A stretch of 64,000 nt of DNA from Candidatus Binataceae bacterium (GCA_035508495.1 DATJMX010000010.1:22051-86050); one strand, 5' to 3'. Counted from the first letter of the stretch, positions 7,748 through 16,799 are shown. A program made the numbers and translations. Notes: a model not told the origin generated them from the letters alone.

Positions 7748-8970
7748 AAGCATCCTGGCTGATCGCGATTCCCTTGATGATCGGGCTCCTGGCGGCTTGC
7801 GGTGGAGGAGGCGGGGGAGGGGGATTTGTCCCGATTCATTCGCCGACGGCAACTCCGACACCGGCGCCGCCCGCCGGCAACGTTCAGAGCATGAGCGTCG
7901 ATTTAGGTCCTAACGGGAATCTCGTCAACGGGGCGTTCACGTCGGTCACGGTCTGCGTGCCGAATACCGCCAACTGCCAGACGATCCCCAACGTACTCCT
8001 CGATACGGGTTCGTTCGGATTGCGTCTGCTCGGCTCCGCGCTGAACCCGACGTTGACCCTGCCGCGCCAGACCGACGGCAGCGGAGACGCGATCGCGGAA
8101 TGCGGCTTCTTCGGCAGCTTGTTCACCTGGGGGCCGGTCGCAACCGCCGATATCGAAATGGCCGACGAAGCCGCCTCGAGCATTCCCGTTCAGATCATCA
8201 GCCCGTCGGGTTTTACCACCGCGCCGACCGCATGCATCAATAGCGGTCTGCCGCAGGCCGACTCGCTGGCGACCTTGCGCGCCAATGGAATCCTCGGCGT
8301 CGGCGTCTTCGTCCAGGATTGCGGAACCGATTGCACCACGAACGGTTCATCCAATCCCGGATTCTATTATGCGTGCGCAGGATCGAGTTGCAGCGTGACG
8401 ACGCAGAGCGAGGCGAACCAGGTCCAGAATCCTATTTCGTCGTTCAGCGGCGATGACAATGGTTTGATCATCGAGCTGCCGTCCGTCCCGGCAGGCGGCG
8501 CCAAGAGCGTCACTGGATCGTTGGTGTTTGGGATCGGAACGCAGTCAAACAACCAACTCGGCACCGCACAGGTCTTCACGACCGATTCGAACGGAAACGT
8601 CACGACAACTTTCGGGGGCAATTCATACGGCACGACTTATATCGACACGGGCTCGAACGCTCTTTTCTTCCTCAGCACCGCGGCGACCGGGATACCGGAA
8701 TGCAGCGGCGGTGGTTTCTACTGCCCGGCGAGCAGCGAAAATCTCAGCGCGCAAATCGAGGGACAGAACAGCGCGACGGCAACGGTCGACTTTACCATCG
8801 CCAACGCCAACAATCTTTTCAGCACTAACAACGCCGTTTTCAACGATCTCGGCGGCCCGTTCTCGCAGGGCTTTGATTGGGGCTTGCCGTTCTTCCTGGG
8901 ACGCAACGTATTCGTCGCAATCGACGGCCAAACCACTCCCGCGGGATCGGGCCCGTACTTTGCGTTCTGA
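7744..8970 (+). CDS. DUF3443 lipoprotein with two aspartyl-protease-like DTGS motifs
   Basis: 408 residues. A lipoprotein signal ends in LLAAC with the lipidated Cys at 19, followed by an eight-glycine run and a Thr/Pro-rich tether. The body contains two DTGS motifs: D87 (LLDTGSFGLRLL) and D301 (YIDTGSNALFF). This is the arrangement of a bilobal pepsin-like fold. Many cysteines (for example CGTDCTTN, CAGSSCSV) suggest disulfides in an envelope location. Family members are annotated only as unknown-function. It is coupled to the DUF2844 gene. Proteolytic activity is an inference from the two motifs. Confidence 0.8.
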   Translation: MKASWLIAIPLMIGLLAACGGGGGGGGFVPIHSPTATPTPAPPAGNVQSMSVDLGPNGNLVNGAFTSVTVCVPNTANCQTIPNVLLDTGSFGLRLLGSALNPTLTLPRQTDGSGDAIAECGFFGSLFTWGPVATADIEMADEAASSIPVQIISPSGFTTAPTACINSGLPQADSLATLRANGILGVGVFVQDCGTDCTTNGSSNPGFYYACAGSSCSVTTQSEANQVQNPISSFSGDDNGLIIELPSVPAGGAKSVTGSLVFGIGTQSNNQLGTAQVFTTDSNGNVTTTFGGNSYGTTYIDTGSNALFFLSTAATGIPECSGGGFYCPASSENLSAQIEGQNSATATVDFTIANANNLFSTNNAVFNDLGGPFSQGFDWGLPFFLGRNVFVAIDGQTTPAGSGPYFAF

Positions 8971-9156
8971 GCGGAGCTTGGCACGGCGAAAAAGAGGAGT
9001 CGCGGTGGCGAACCTAATCCCATCGTCTCCCATCGAAGGCGCTCAGAGTCGCACGCGCACAAGGGTTTTTTTGCTCTTCGCTTGACCGTTCACCCCGAAC
9101 CGCGTTGAGTGAAACTGCCTTCAAGTTTCACCCGAACGGAGATTGCGCGCCTTCCA

Positions 9157-10593
9157 ATGTCCGAACGTATTTTGATTGTTGACGACGATGAGCTGATGGC
9201 GCGCTATGTCGAGCGTATCCTCGCCAGCGCCGGTTTCGAGTGCGAGGTCTGCCTCGATGCGGAAAAGGCGCTCAATGCCTGCGAAACGCGCCGCATCGAT
9301 CTCGTGATTTCCGACGTCGTGATGCCGTCGATGAACGGCACCGAGCTGATGCGCCGGATCCGCGAGCGGATGCCGATGCTGCCGGTCATCCTGCTTACCT
9401 CCTACGGCAGTATCGAAGCCGCCGTAGAAGCAATGCGCGCGGGAGCGTTCGGCTATCTCACCAAGCCAGCCAAAGATGACGAATTGTTAATGCTGGTGCG
9501 AAGGGCGCTGGAGATGACGCGCCTGGAGCGCGAGAATCGCCTCCTGCGCCAGGAACTGAACGAACGCTACGGTCCAGACGCGTTCGTCGCCGTCAGCGAC
9601 CATAGCCGCACGCTGCTCGAGTCCGTGCGCCGGATCGCGCCGAGCCGCGCCACCGTGCTGATCCAGGGCGAGAGCGGAACCGGCAAGGAACTCGTCGCGC
9701 GGCTGATTCACTTCTGGAGTAATCGCGTCGGTCAACCATTCGTCGCCGTGAACTGCAAGGCGTTTGGCGAGGGCGTGCTCGACAGCGAACTCTTTGGCCA
9801 CGAAAAGGGCGCGTTCACGGGCGCGATCATGGCGCGGCCGGGATGCTTCGAGCGGGCCTCCGGCGGAACTTTGTTTCTCGACGAAATCGGCGACATCGGC
9901 GCGGATTTCCAGGCCAAGCTGCTGCGCGTCTTGCAGGAGGGTGAGATTCTTCGCGTCGGCGGCGCGGCGCCGCGTAAGATCGATGTGCGCGTGGTTTGCG
10001 CGACCAATCGCAACCTGCGCGAGGAAGTCGGTGCCGGCCGCTTTCGTGAGGACCTCTACTTCCGCCTCAATGTAATTCCAGTGACCCTCGCGCCGCTGCG
10101 CGAGCGCCGCGACGATATCGTTCCGCTCGCGCGGCACTTTCTCTCCTCGGGCGCGACACTCGTGGGACGCAACCTGCGGCTCTCGGCCGAAGCCGAGCGG
10201 GCGCTGCACGATCACGCGTGGCCCGGCAATGTGCGCGAGCTCGAAAACGTCATCGAGCGAATAATCGTGATGGCGCACGGCGACGAAATCGGCCCTCAGG
10301 ATCTGGTGCTCGACACTGCTGTCATCGTGCCGCGCGCAAACGGCGCGGCAGCGGCTGTCGAACCCCTGGCCACGCCACTGGAAGCGGCGCCCATCGCTCA
10401 GGACGGATCGAGCGATGAAGACGAATACGCGACGCTTGATGAAACTCTCGATCTGGCGATCGCCAACCGGCTGCGCGAGGCGATCGAACGCGCGCGCGGA
10501 AATCGCTCGGAGGCCGCGAAGATGCTGGGCCTGAATCGCACCAAGTTCTACCGCCTGCTGCGCCGTATCGAGCAGTCTCCGCAACGCCGCTGA
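9157..10593 (+). CDS. NtrC-family sigma-54-dependent response regulator
   Basis: 478 residues: receiver domain (acidic pocket DDDE near 9-12, phospho-acceptor D53 in VISDVVMP, K103), central AAA+ domain (Walker A GESGTGKE 171-178, sigma-54 contact loop GAFTGA 218-223, SGGTLFLDEIGDIG) and a C-terminal Fis-type helix-turn-helix (RGNRSEAAKMLGLNRTKFYRLLRRI). It activates sigma-54 promoters after phosphorylation. A GTG at 9109 would extend the frame by 16 residues; the ATG starting directly at the receiver domain is preferred. No histidine kinase is adjacent, but an HPt protein follows 3 bp downstream. Confidence 0.93.
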   Translation: MSERILIVDDDELMARYVERILASAGFECEVCLDAEKALNACETRRIDLVISDVVMPSMNGTELMRRIRERMPMLPVILLTSYGSIEAAVEAMRAGAFGYLTKPAKDDELLMLVRRALEMTRLERENRLLRQELNERYGPDAFVAVSDHSRTLLESVRRIAPSRATVLIQGESGTGKELVARLIHFWSNRVGQPFVAVNCKAFGEGVLDSELFGHEKGAFTGAIMARPGCFERASGGTLFLDEIGDIGADFQAKLLRVLQEGEILRVGGAAPRKIDVRVVCATNRNLREEVGAGRFREDLYFRLNVIPVTLAPLRERRDDIVPLARHFLSSGATLVGRNLRLSAEAERALHDHAWPGNVRELENVIERIIVMAHGDEIGPQDLVLDTAVIVPRANGAAAAVEPLATPLEAAPIAQDGSSDEDEYATLDETLDLAIANRLREAIERARGNRSEAAKMLGLNRTKFYRLLRRIEQSPQRR

Positions 10594-10596
10594 TCT

Positions 10597-10968
10597 TTGA
10601 CGGCGATGCGAAGTTTGCCGGCAATCGATCGCGCAGCGCTCGAACGTCTGCGCGCCCGCGCGACGGCTGATGCGCCCGAATTTTTCGTCGAGATGGCGAC
10701 GATGTTCGTGGCCGAGATCGATCGACGGCGTGTCGCCATTGCCGACGCGCTCGCCCGCGAGGACTCAGATGCTCTCGCACGCGCGGCGCATTCGCTCGGC
10801 GGCAGCGCCAAGCTGTTTGGCGCGACGCGTCTCGCGGAGTTCTGCCGACAATTGCAGAACGCTCCTCATCCTTCGATCGCCGATGCTCGTGTGATCGTCG
10901 TTGCGCTGAACGTCGAATGCGACGAGGTTCGCGCCGTGATCAAAGCGGAGAGCAGCCTCGGCTCCTGA
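10597..10968 (+). CDS. Histidine phosphotransfer (HPt) domain protein
   Basis: A stand-alone HPt four-helix-bundle protein of about 120 residues. The phospho-histidine lies in ARAAHSLGGSAKLFGA, matching the HPt consensus HxLKGxAxxxG (Lys is replaced by Gly here). It shuttles phosphoryl groups between receiver domains. Translation could start at TTG 10597 or ATG 10606. It follows the NtrC-type regulator by 3 bp, so the two are very likely co-transcribed. No hybrid kinase is present nearby, so its phospho-donor is unknown. Confidence 0.85.
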   Translation: MTAMRSLPAIDRAALERLRARATADAPEFFVEMATMFVAEIDRRRVAIADALAREDSDALARAAHSLGGSAKLFGATRLAEFCRQLQNAPHPSIADARVIVVALNVECDEVRAVIKAESSLGS

Positions 10969-11015
10969 CAATTCCGCGCTGGCAACAGACACGTCGCGCG
11001 GCGGATAATCGCGCG

Positions 11016-11747
11016 ATGGATCCCAAAGGCAAGGCCGCGATAGTCACGGGCGGCGCTCGAATCGGGCATGAAGTTGCGCTCGCGCTCGCGCGCCGTGGAT
11101 GCTCAATCGCGATGACATATCTCAGCTCGCGCGCCGCGGTCGAAGGAACGGTGGAGCAAGCGCGCGCTCTCGGCGTCAAAGCTATCGCGCTTCAGGCCGA
11201 CGCGACGAACGAGTCGCAGGTCGAGGCCGCAGTGAAGGAAGCCTCGAGTTCCCTTGGCAGCGTCGATATCCTCGTTAACATGGCGTCGATTTATGCGAGC
11301 ACTCCGGCGCCGGGCAACGCCGACTGGACCCGGATGATGGATGCCAACGCGCGCAGCGTGTTTCTTTACTCGACGCACGCCGCGCCGCTGATGAAGCGGG
11401 CGGGCGCTGGCCGCATAATCAACTTCGCCGATTGGCTGCCGATCAGCGGCCGTCCGCGCTACCACGGCTACGTTCCGTACTACACGTCGAAGGCGGCGGT
11501 GAAGGCTTTGACTGAGAGCCTGGCGCTGGAGCTCGCGCCGGCGATCCTCGTCAACGCGATCGCGCCGGGACCGATTCTCGCGCCGCCCGATTTGAACGCC
11601 GCTGAAAATGCCGAGGTGATGCATGCTACGCCGCTCGAGCGCTGGGGCGGAGCGGAGGAAATCGCCAAGGCCGCAGTGTTTCTGATCGATACAGATTTCG
11701 TCACCGGCGAATGTATTCGCGTCGATGGCGGCCGCCATCTTTTGTGA
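11016..11747 (+). CDS. Short-chain dehydrogenase/reductase, pteridine reductase (FolM-like)
   Basis: 243 residues. The cofactor-binding motif is TGGARIGHEVALALARRG, followed by YLSSR, LVNMAS and the catalytic YxxxK as PYYTSKAA. The ARIG form of the glycine motif and INFADWLP preceding the active Tyr are typical of pteridine reductases and FolM rather than 3-oxoacyl-ACP reductases. It probably reduces dihydropteridines with NADPH. The C-terminus DFVTGECIRVDGGRHLL is standard SDR. The ATG at 11016 begins just before the Rossmann strand; the frame is open further upstream without support. Confidence 0.83.
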   Translation: MDPKGKAAIVTGGARIGHEVALALARRGCSIAMTYLSSRAAVEGTVEQARALGVKAIALQADATNESQVEAAVKEASSSLGSVDILVNMASIYASTPAPGNADWTRMMDANARSVFLYSTHAAPLMKRAGAGRIINFADWLPISGRPRYHGYVPYYTSKAAVKALTESLALELAPAILVNAIAPGPILAPPDLNAAENAEVMHATPLERWGGAEEIAKAAVFLIDTDFVTGECIRVDGGRHLL

Positions 11748-11830
11748 GATTGACGGTTCGTTTCGCTTCCATGGTGCCGCGTCTTTGCTGACAATATTTT
11801 TCGACGCGGTCGCGCGTCGAAGGCAGAACC

Positions 11831-11989
11831 ATGAGCGAATACATGGGGTACGAGATCAAGCTGAATGAGAAGACCGGGCGCTACGAGGTTTTCTGGAAGG
11901 GGAAAAGATCGGGCGAGACGGATTTCGCGCGCGTTGCCGACGCCGAGGAATGGATCGACGATCTGTTCCCGTCCAACCGCACGAGCTGA
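11831..11989 (+). CDS. Small hypothetical protein (52 aa)
   Basis: ATG at 11831 preceded by GAAGG, stop TGA at 11987-11989. The 52-residue product begins MSEYMGYEIKLNEKTGRYEV and ends with an acidic AEEWIDDLF segment, so it looks like a compact strand-strand-helix protein. The alternation of charged and aromatic residues and the good ribosome site favour a real gene. I do not recognise a family. It lies between the SDR and phosphatase genes in the same direction. Confidence 0.5.
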   Translation: MSEYMGYEIKLNEKTGRYEVFWKGKRSGETDFARVADAEEWIDDLFPSNRTS

Positions 11990-12009
11990 CTCCAAAGCGA
12001 TCTTGAACA

Positions 12010-12393
12010 TTGGCTGAGATTTGGGGTGCGAGCGAAGTCCTGCCGGGGCTTTACGTCGGCGATTTGCAGGACGCGCAGAAATTCGAGGGCGCGATAATCA
12101 GCGTCTTGCCCGACGTTCCGGAAGACGAGCCGCCGCACGCGATTCATATGCCGATCCTGCAAAACGGGCTCGCCACGCTCGACAGCACGGCGGCGCTGAT
12201 CGACCATTCGCTGAAGCTCGGCCGCCGCGTGCTCGTGCATTGCGAAGAAGGATGTGAACGCGCGCCGCTGGTCGTCGCATGGTTCCTCAAGACCCGCCGC
12301 GGAATGACCTTCGACGAAGCCTACGCGCTTTTGAAAAGCCGCCGCCCAATCATAGAAGACCGCCGCCGCTGGCTCGGCATCTATGGGCGCTAA
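12010..12393 (+). CDS. Dual-specificity-type protein phosphatase
   Basis: About 127 residues with the cysteine-phosphatase signature HCEEGCER (HCx5R) within VLVHCEEGCERAPLVVAWFL, and an upstream N-terminal segment VLPGLYVGDLQDAQKF typical of DSP folds. It would dephosphorylate phosphotyrosine/serine or another phospho-ester. The general-acid loop Asp is not obvious; DVPEDEPPH at residues 37-45 is a candidate. The first usable codon is TTG at 12010 and no ATG lies upstream in frame, so the start is tentative. The 3' end overlaps the next open frame. Confidence 0.75.
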   Translation: MAEIWGASEVLPGLYVGDLQDAQKFEGAIISVLPDVPEDEPPHAIHMPILQNGLATLDSTAALIDHSLKLGRRVLVHCEEGCERAPLVVAWFLKTRRGMTFDEAYALLKSRRPIIEDRRRWLGIYGR

Positions 12394-12854
12394 TCGCGCT
12401 CGCGGCGATCATCCTTCCGCTTCCATCTAATGCTCGCTCCGAATCCGACGGCCCGCCATCTTTGTCAAACGCGTCGCTACTCGGTACGTACCTCGTCACG
12501 ACGACGGTTAAGGCCTACGTAAAGTTTGGCGGAGGGCCGCGGGTCGGCGACGGAGAATTACGCTTCGACGGCCGTGGCGGACTCTCAGGTGAGACAACGT
12601 TTTTCGACGAGCGACAGAAGATACACGGCACGTATCAAGTGAACGCCGATGGAACAGGCACGATGAGCTACACGGCCGATCCGCCGTTCGAATCTCCGGG
12701 TGCCATCGAGCTTCAACTGCGAATCTTGAGCAACGACAAGGTCGAGTTCCAATCGCCGGGCTGGCAGAACCGCGACTGGAGCAGCGTTAACAACCAACTG
12801 CATCAGAATAACGGCGGCATAGTTGGCGAACTGCACAAAATCCCCTCTCCGTGA
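12279..12854 (+). CDS. Hypothetical exported protein
   Basis: The mature region from about 12435 reads as a small beta-rich domain (LLGTYLVTTTVKAYVKFGGGP, then DGELRFDGRGGLSGETTFF, HGTYQVNADGTGTMSYTA). This resembles lipocalin-like or avidin-like fold repeats of unknown-function exported proteins. It is preceded by a signal-peptide core ALIALAAIILPLPSNA. The ATG at 12279 lies inside the phosphatase gene and adds an implausible proline/arginine-rich leader. The real start is probably near 12369, where only a CTG is available. A terminator follows immediately. Confidence 0.55.
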   Translation: MVPQDPPRNDLRRSLRAFEKPPPNHRRPPPLARHLWALIALAAIILPLPSNARSESDGPPSLSNASLLGTYLVTTTVKAYVKFGGGPRVGDGELRFDGRGGLSGETTFFDERQKIHGTYQVNADGTGTMSYTADPPFESPGAIELQLRILSNDKVEFQSPGWQNRDWSSVNNQLHQNNGGIVGELHKIPSP

Positions 12855-12871
12855 CCAAGTAGAGGGGTTTT
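12842..12871 (+). terminator. Rho-independent terminator
   Basis: CCCCTCT at 12842-12848 pairs perfectly with AGAGGGG at 12861-12867 across a 12-nt loop, followed by TTTT. The left arm overlaps the last codons of the exported-protein gene, so it ends that transcription unit before yceI. Confidence 0.75.
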
Positions 12872-12971
12872 CAGAGAGGACATCGTTGCTGTTGAGTGTG
12901 TGTCGGCTGTCGGGCAGGCTGGACCGAGGCTGGGATTGCGCCTATTAGACGGATCACCCGAAGGAGATTTC

Positions 12972-13568
12972 ATGAAAACCTGGATCGCTCGCATCTCGCT
13001 GATGCTTTTCTTCTTTGCTGCTGCTGCGCCGGCTGCGATGGCCGAGACGTGGCAGATTGACCCTGCCCATACCAATGTCGAGTTCACGGTGCGCCACATG
13101 ATGATCTCCAACGTCAAAGGCGAATTTCAGAAGACCAGCGGAACGATTACGACCAACGGCAGCGATCCGACTTCGGCGGTGATCGACGCCACGATCGACG
13201 CCAATTCGCTCAACACCCGCGTCGAGAAGCGCGACGGGCATCTGAAGAGTCCCGACTTCCTCGATGTCGCCAAGTATCCGACGATCACATTTAAATCGAC
13301 GAAAGTTGAAGCCAACGGCACCGGCAAGTGGAAAGTGACGGGCGACCTCACGCTGCACGGCGTCACCAAGCCGGTCGTGCTCGACGTCGATGCGCCTGCG
13401 GCACCGATCAAGGATCCGATGGGCAATACGCGCGCCGGCGCATCGGCTACGACGACCATCAGCCGCAAGGACTACGGACTCACCTGGAACAAAACGATGG
13501 ATACAGGCGGCGTCATCGTAGGCGACGAGGTCGCGATCTCGATCGACGTCGAAGCGATCAAGAAATAG
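12972..13568 (+). CDS. YceI family periplasmic lipid-binding protein
   Basis: 198 residues. A clear Sec signal peptide (ISLMLFFFAAAAPAAMA) is followed by the YceI lipocalin-like domain: WQIDPAHTNVEFTVRHMM, SPDFLDVAKYPTITFKST, GDLTLHGVTKPVVLDV and DYGLTWNK. YceI proteins bind isoprenoid or amphiphilic ligands in the periplasm. The ATG at 12972 has AAGGAGATTTC directly upstream. It is separated from the preceding gene by a terminator and precedes aqpZ by about 90 bp. Confidence 0.93.
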   Translation: MKTWIARISLMLFFFAAAAPAAMAETWQIDPAHTNVEFTVRHMMISNVKGEFQKTSGTITTNGSDPTSAVIDATIDANSLNTRVEKRDGHLKSPDFLDVAKYPTITFKSTKVEANGTGKWKVTGDLTLHGVTKPVVLDVDAPAAPIKDPMGNTRAGASATTTISRKDYGLTWNKTMDTGGVIVGDEVAISIDVEAIKK

Positions 13569-13588
13569 CCGGCGCTCAGTCGGGCCGT

Positions 13589-13626
13589 TTCGCCTCCAAT
13601 AGCAAGCCTCCGCGCGAGGAGGCGAA
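13589..13626 (+). promoter_or_regulatory. Overlapping alternative hairpins upstream of aqpZ
   Basis: TTCGCCTCC (13589-13597) is fully complementary to GGAGGCGAA (13618-13626). GCCTCC (13606-13611) can also pair with GGAGGC (13618-13623). The two left arms therefore compete for one right arm. No T-run follows, so this is not a simple terminator. It lies 34 bp before the aquaporin start; a regulatory role is speculative. Confidence 0.35.
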
Positions 13627-13659
13627 GAATCGTCGCGCGGCGCACTTCAGGAGGAGCAG

Positions 13660-14358
13660 ATGATGAGCCTGTCAAAGCGAGCGACGGCGGAACTGATCGG
13701 TACCTTCTGGCTGGTGTTCGGCGGATGCGGCACGGCGGTGATTTCAGCCCATTTCCCGCAGGTGGGGGTCGGCCTGCTGGGCGTGGCGCTCGCCTTCGGG
13801 CTGACGCTGCTGACGATGGCGTTCGCGATCGGCAACATCTCGGGATGCCACATCAATCCGGCGGTCACGATCGGATTGTGGGCTGGAAAGCGCTTTCCGA
13901 CGGCCGAGGTCGTTCCATATATCGTCGCACAGGTGATCGGCGGAATTATCGCATCAACTGTTCTCTACGTGATCGCGAGCGGCGCGCCTGGCTTCAGCCT
14001 GAGTAACGGCTTCGCCGCCAACGGCTACGGCGCGCATTCACCGGGCGGTTACGGATTAGGCTCGGCATTCGTTGCCGAGACGGTACTCACAATGATGTTC
14101 GTCTTCGTCATCCTGGGCTCGACCGACAAGCGCGTCGCGATCGGCTTTGCGCCGATTCCGATCGGTCTGGTCCTGACGCTGATTCATCTCATCAGCATCC
14201 CGATCACGAACACGTCGGTGAATCCCGCGCGCAGCACGGGACCCGCGCTGTACGTCGGCGGATGGGCGCTCGGGCAACTGTGGCTTTTCTGGGTGGCGCC
14301 GTTCCTCGGCGCTGCGGTCGGCGGTACCGTTTACAACCTGCTGTTCAGCGAGCCTTGA
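13660..14358 (+). CDS. aqpZ: Aquaporin Z water channel
   Basis: 232 residues with six membrane segments and two NPA motifs, at 66-68 (CHINPAVT) and 188-190 (SVNPARST). The selectivity-filter residues H176 ([10 protein letters not shown]) and R191 match water-selective AqpZ rather than glycerol facilitators. It conducts water across the inner membrane. Start ATG-ATG at 13660/13663 lies after GGAGGAGCAG. It is full length for the family. The gene converges on the antiporter gene with a 6-bp gap. Confidence 0.95.
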   Translation: MMSLSKRATAELIGTFWLVFGGCGTAVISAHFPQVGVGLLGVALAFGLTLLTMAFAIGNISGCHINPAVTIGLWAGKRFPTAEVVPYIVAQVIGGIIASTVLYVIASGAPGFSLSNGFAANGYGAHSPGGYGLGSAFVAETVLTMMFVFVILGSTDKRVAIGFAPIPIGLVLTLIHLISIPITNTSVNPARSTGPALYVGGWALGQLWLFWVAPFLGAAVGGTVYNLLFSEP

Positions 14359-14364
14359 GATAGG

Positions 14365-16650
14365 TCAGGACTGCGCGCGGCTCAGGTCCGCTTCGGCGAC
14401 TGATTCTTCGGCGGCTTCGCAGCCCTGCACAAATACGAGTGTTCGCAGGCCGTCGATGAAGCCGTTGGGCGACAGGTCGATTCGTTCGGCCAGGCTCGTG
14501 CTGATGATCACAAGGCCGTTGGGCGCCTGCTTCTGAAGCTGCTCGACGCTCAGCTCCGACAGGATTTCGGAGTTGACGCGGCGAGGCGCGAGGCGGCTTG
14601 CATCGCGCACCATCTGAGATAACTCCGGATCACTTTCGCCGTCAGGGCCGGGCGCGAGGAGGGCATGAAAATTTATTTTGCGGCGCTCGCCCACGCGCAC
14701 AGCGAGATCGAGCGCGGCGCGGCCGCTCGGCGAATTGTCGACTACCGCCGAAATGCGATCGAACGGCCGCTCGGCGCCATGTACCACTACGCCGACGTGA
14801 ACCGGCACGGCGCGGGCCCGGTCGAGAATCTCGCGCACCACGCCGCCCTTGAAATCCGAGCCGAACACCGCGCGATGCGATCCGAGCAGCAGCCATCCGA
14901 TTTGCGGCTGCGCGGCGGTGCTCACGATGTCCCTGGCCGGATCGTCGGTCCATACCGCCTGCGGCGTGATAACCGCGCCGCGCTCCCACGCGAGGTCGAG
15001 CGCGGCTGAGAGCGCGGGCGAGCGCGGCGGCACGCGCTGCTCGGCCTCGCGCAGCCCGGAGCGCACTCCGCCGGGCGGGATTCGCACGAGAGCCAGCACA
15101 TGCGGCGGCGGCGCATCGTGAGGCGTAGCCGCGAGCGCGAGCTCGATCAGATACGGTACGCCCTCGGGATTCGATACCGGCACGAGCACGGCGCGCCGTT
15201 CCGTGCCCACGAGCGCGGGTCGCCGCGGCGCTTGGAACGCGGCTTGCTGGCCGTCGCGGGCGCCGCGGGTAATCAGGTGAATCGCGGGCGTCGTGGCGAA
15301 AGTCGTCACCAGCGCCATGATCACGAGCATCGCGAACAGTTCGAGTGAGATCACGTGCAGCTCGAGTCCGATATTGAGTACGATCAGCTCCATCAGGCCG
15401 CGCGTGTTCATGAGCGCGCCCAGCGCCGACGCGTCGCGCCATCCGAGTCCGGTGAGGCGCGCCGCGATCGCGCTGCCGCCGAATTTGCCGAGCGACGCAA
15501 CGATCACGATAAGGCCGCAGATCGCCCACGCCTCGTATCCGCTGACGAGACCGATCTGCGTGCGCAAGCCAGTGAAGGCGAAAAACGCCGGCAACAGCAG
15601 AACGACTATGAGATCTTCGAGACGGTCGGTTAACTCGCGGGCGAGACCGCTGTCGTGCGGGATCACCGCGCCGAGCGCGAAAGCGCCGAAGATTGCATGG
15701 ATTCCGATGAACTCGGTCGCAAACGACGACAGCAGGAGCATTACGAAGATCGCCGCCATCACGCCCTGCGTCAGACGGCCGCGAATACCGTAGACCAGCG
15801 ACAGCCGCACCATCGCGGGACGGACGAGAAACGCCATCGCGGCGATATAGCCGAGGGCGAGCGCGATCGTCGTGAGCGCTCCCGTCGCGCGGGCCTGCGC
15901 GACACCGACCACGAACGCGAGCAGGCACCATGCAGTGACGTCATCGACGGCGGCACACGTGAGCGCGATCGCGCCCATGCGGCTGCGATGAATCTTGCGG
16001 TCGGTGAGAATGCGCGCCAACACCGGGAACGCCGTTACCGACATCGAAACGCCGAGGAAGAGTGAGAACACGGTGAACGGAACGTCGCTCGTCGAGAGCC
16101 GCGGATAAAGGAAGAGCGCGAGGATCCCGCCGAGCAGGAACGGCGCGACGATACTCGCGTGCGAGATCGCGATCGCCGAATGGCCGCGCTTGCGCATCAG
16201 TGCCGGGTCGAGCTCGAGGCCGACCAGGAACATGTAAAGAATCACGCCGATCTGCGCGAGGACATTCAGAAAAGGCGCAACCTCAGGCGGCAGCAGGTAC
16301 GCTGACGCGCCGGGCGCGATCCGGCCGAGCAGCGACGGCCCGAGAAGAATACCCGCAATGATTTCGCCGATGACCGGCGGCTGATGGAGCAAGCGGAAGA
16401 GCGTGCCCAACAGGCGTGCCGCTGCGATCACAAGGGCGAGCGCCAGCAGCACGTGCAGCACCTCGTTGATCTGGCCGTGCATCACGGCACTGCCGAAGAT
16501 CTCGGCCGAGCGCGGCGTGGGTGCAGCGATTCGATCGCCGTAGCTGCGAACGACGTCGTAGGCGGCGATGACGATGGCGAGCATCGCGCCGTAAGCGAGC
16601 CACGGCTTGGCGCCGTCGACCAGCGTTCTACTCATGGTCGCGGACCGCAT
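14365..16650 (-). CDS. CPA2-family cation:proton antiporter with C-terminal stress-protein-like region
   Basis: 761 residues. After one N-terminal membrane segment the Na+/H+ exchanger domain spans roughly residues 55-450 with about 12 helices. Hallmarks are PPVIGEIIAGILLGPSLLG, FLVGLELDP, a TCAAVDDVTAW segment bearing the paired ion-binding acidic residues, and ALGALMNTRGLMELIVLNIG. Residues after 470 form a soluble region resembling tandem universal-stress-protein folds (RRAVLVPVSNPEGVPYLIELAL). This full-length CPA2/CHX-like layout exchanges Na+ or K+ for protons at the inner membrane. Start ATG 16650 or 16635 is unresolved, as neither has a strong ribosome site. Confidence 0.88.
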   Translation of the reverse strand: MRSATMSRTLVDGAKPWLAYGAMLAIVIAAYDVVRSYGDRIAAPTPRSAEIFGSAVMHGQINEVLHVLLALALVIAAARLLGTLFRLLHQPPVIGEIIAGILLGPSLLGRIAPGASAYLLPPEVAPFLNVLAQIGVILYMFLVGLELDPALMRKRGHSAIAISHASIVAPFLLGGILALFLYPRLSTSDVPFTVFSLFLGVSMSVTAFPVLARILTDRKIHRSRMGAIALTCAAVDDVTAWCLLAFVVGVAQARATGALTTIALALGYIAAMAFLVRPAMVRLSLVYGIRGRLTQGVMAAIFVMLLLSSFATEFIGIHAIFGAFALGAVIPHDSGLARELTDRLEDLIVVLLLPAFFAFTGLRTQIGLVSGYEAWAICGLIVIVASLGKFGGSAIAARLTGLGWRDASALGALMNTRGLMELIVLNIGLELHVISLELFAMLVIMALVTTFATTPAIHLITRGARDGQQAAFQAPRRPALVGTERRAVLVPVSNPEGVPYLIELALAATPHDAPPPHVLALVRIPPGGVRSGLREAEQRVPPRSPALSAALDLAWERGAVITPQAVWTDDPARDIVSTAAQPQIGWLLLGSHRAVFGSDFKGGVVREILDRARAVPVHVGVVVHGAERPFDRISAVVDNSPSGRAALDLAVRVGERRKINFHALLAPGPDGESDPELSQMVRDASRLAPRRVNSEILSELSVEQLQKQAPNGLVIISTSLAERIDLSPNGFIDGLRTLVFVQGCEAAEESVAEADLSRAQS

Positions 16651-16799
16651 GCGGGGAATTCTAACAGCGCGCCACGGTCAACAGAACGCGAAGGCTGGAT
16701 TTGTTCGATTGAAGAGTCAGTGAATTGTGGGCGTCGTCCAGTTGGTCGCCCGTAGGTTTGTCGTCCCGAGCGACGTTGCGCGCGATGACGAAGCGAACT

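Noticed and set aside
14642..15931. Long Arg-rich minus-strand frame inside the antiporter gene
   Set aside because: Out-of-frame reading of the CPA2 gene; no ribosome site, extreme arginine content.
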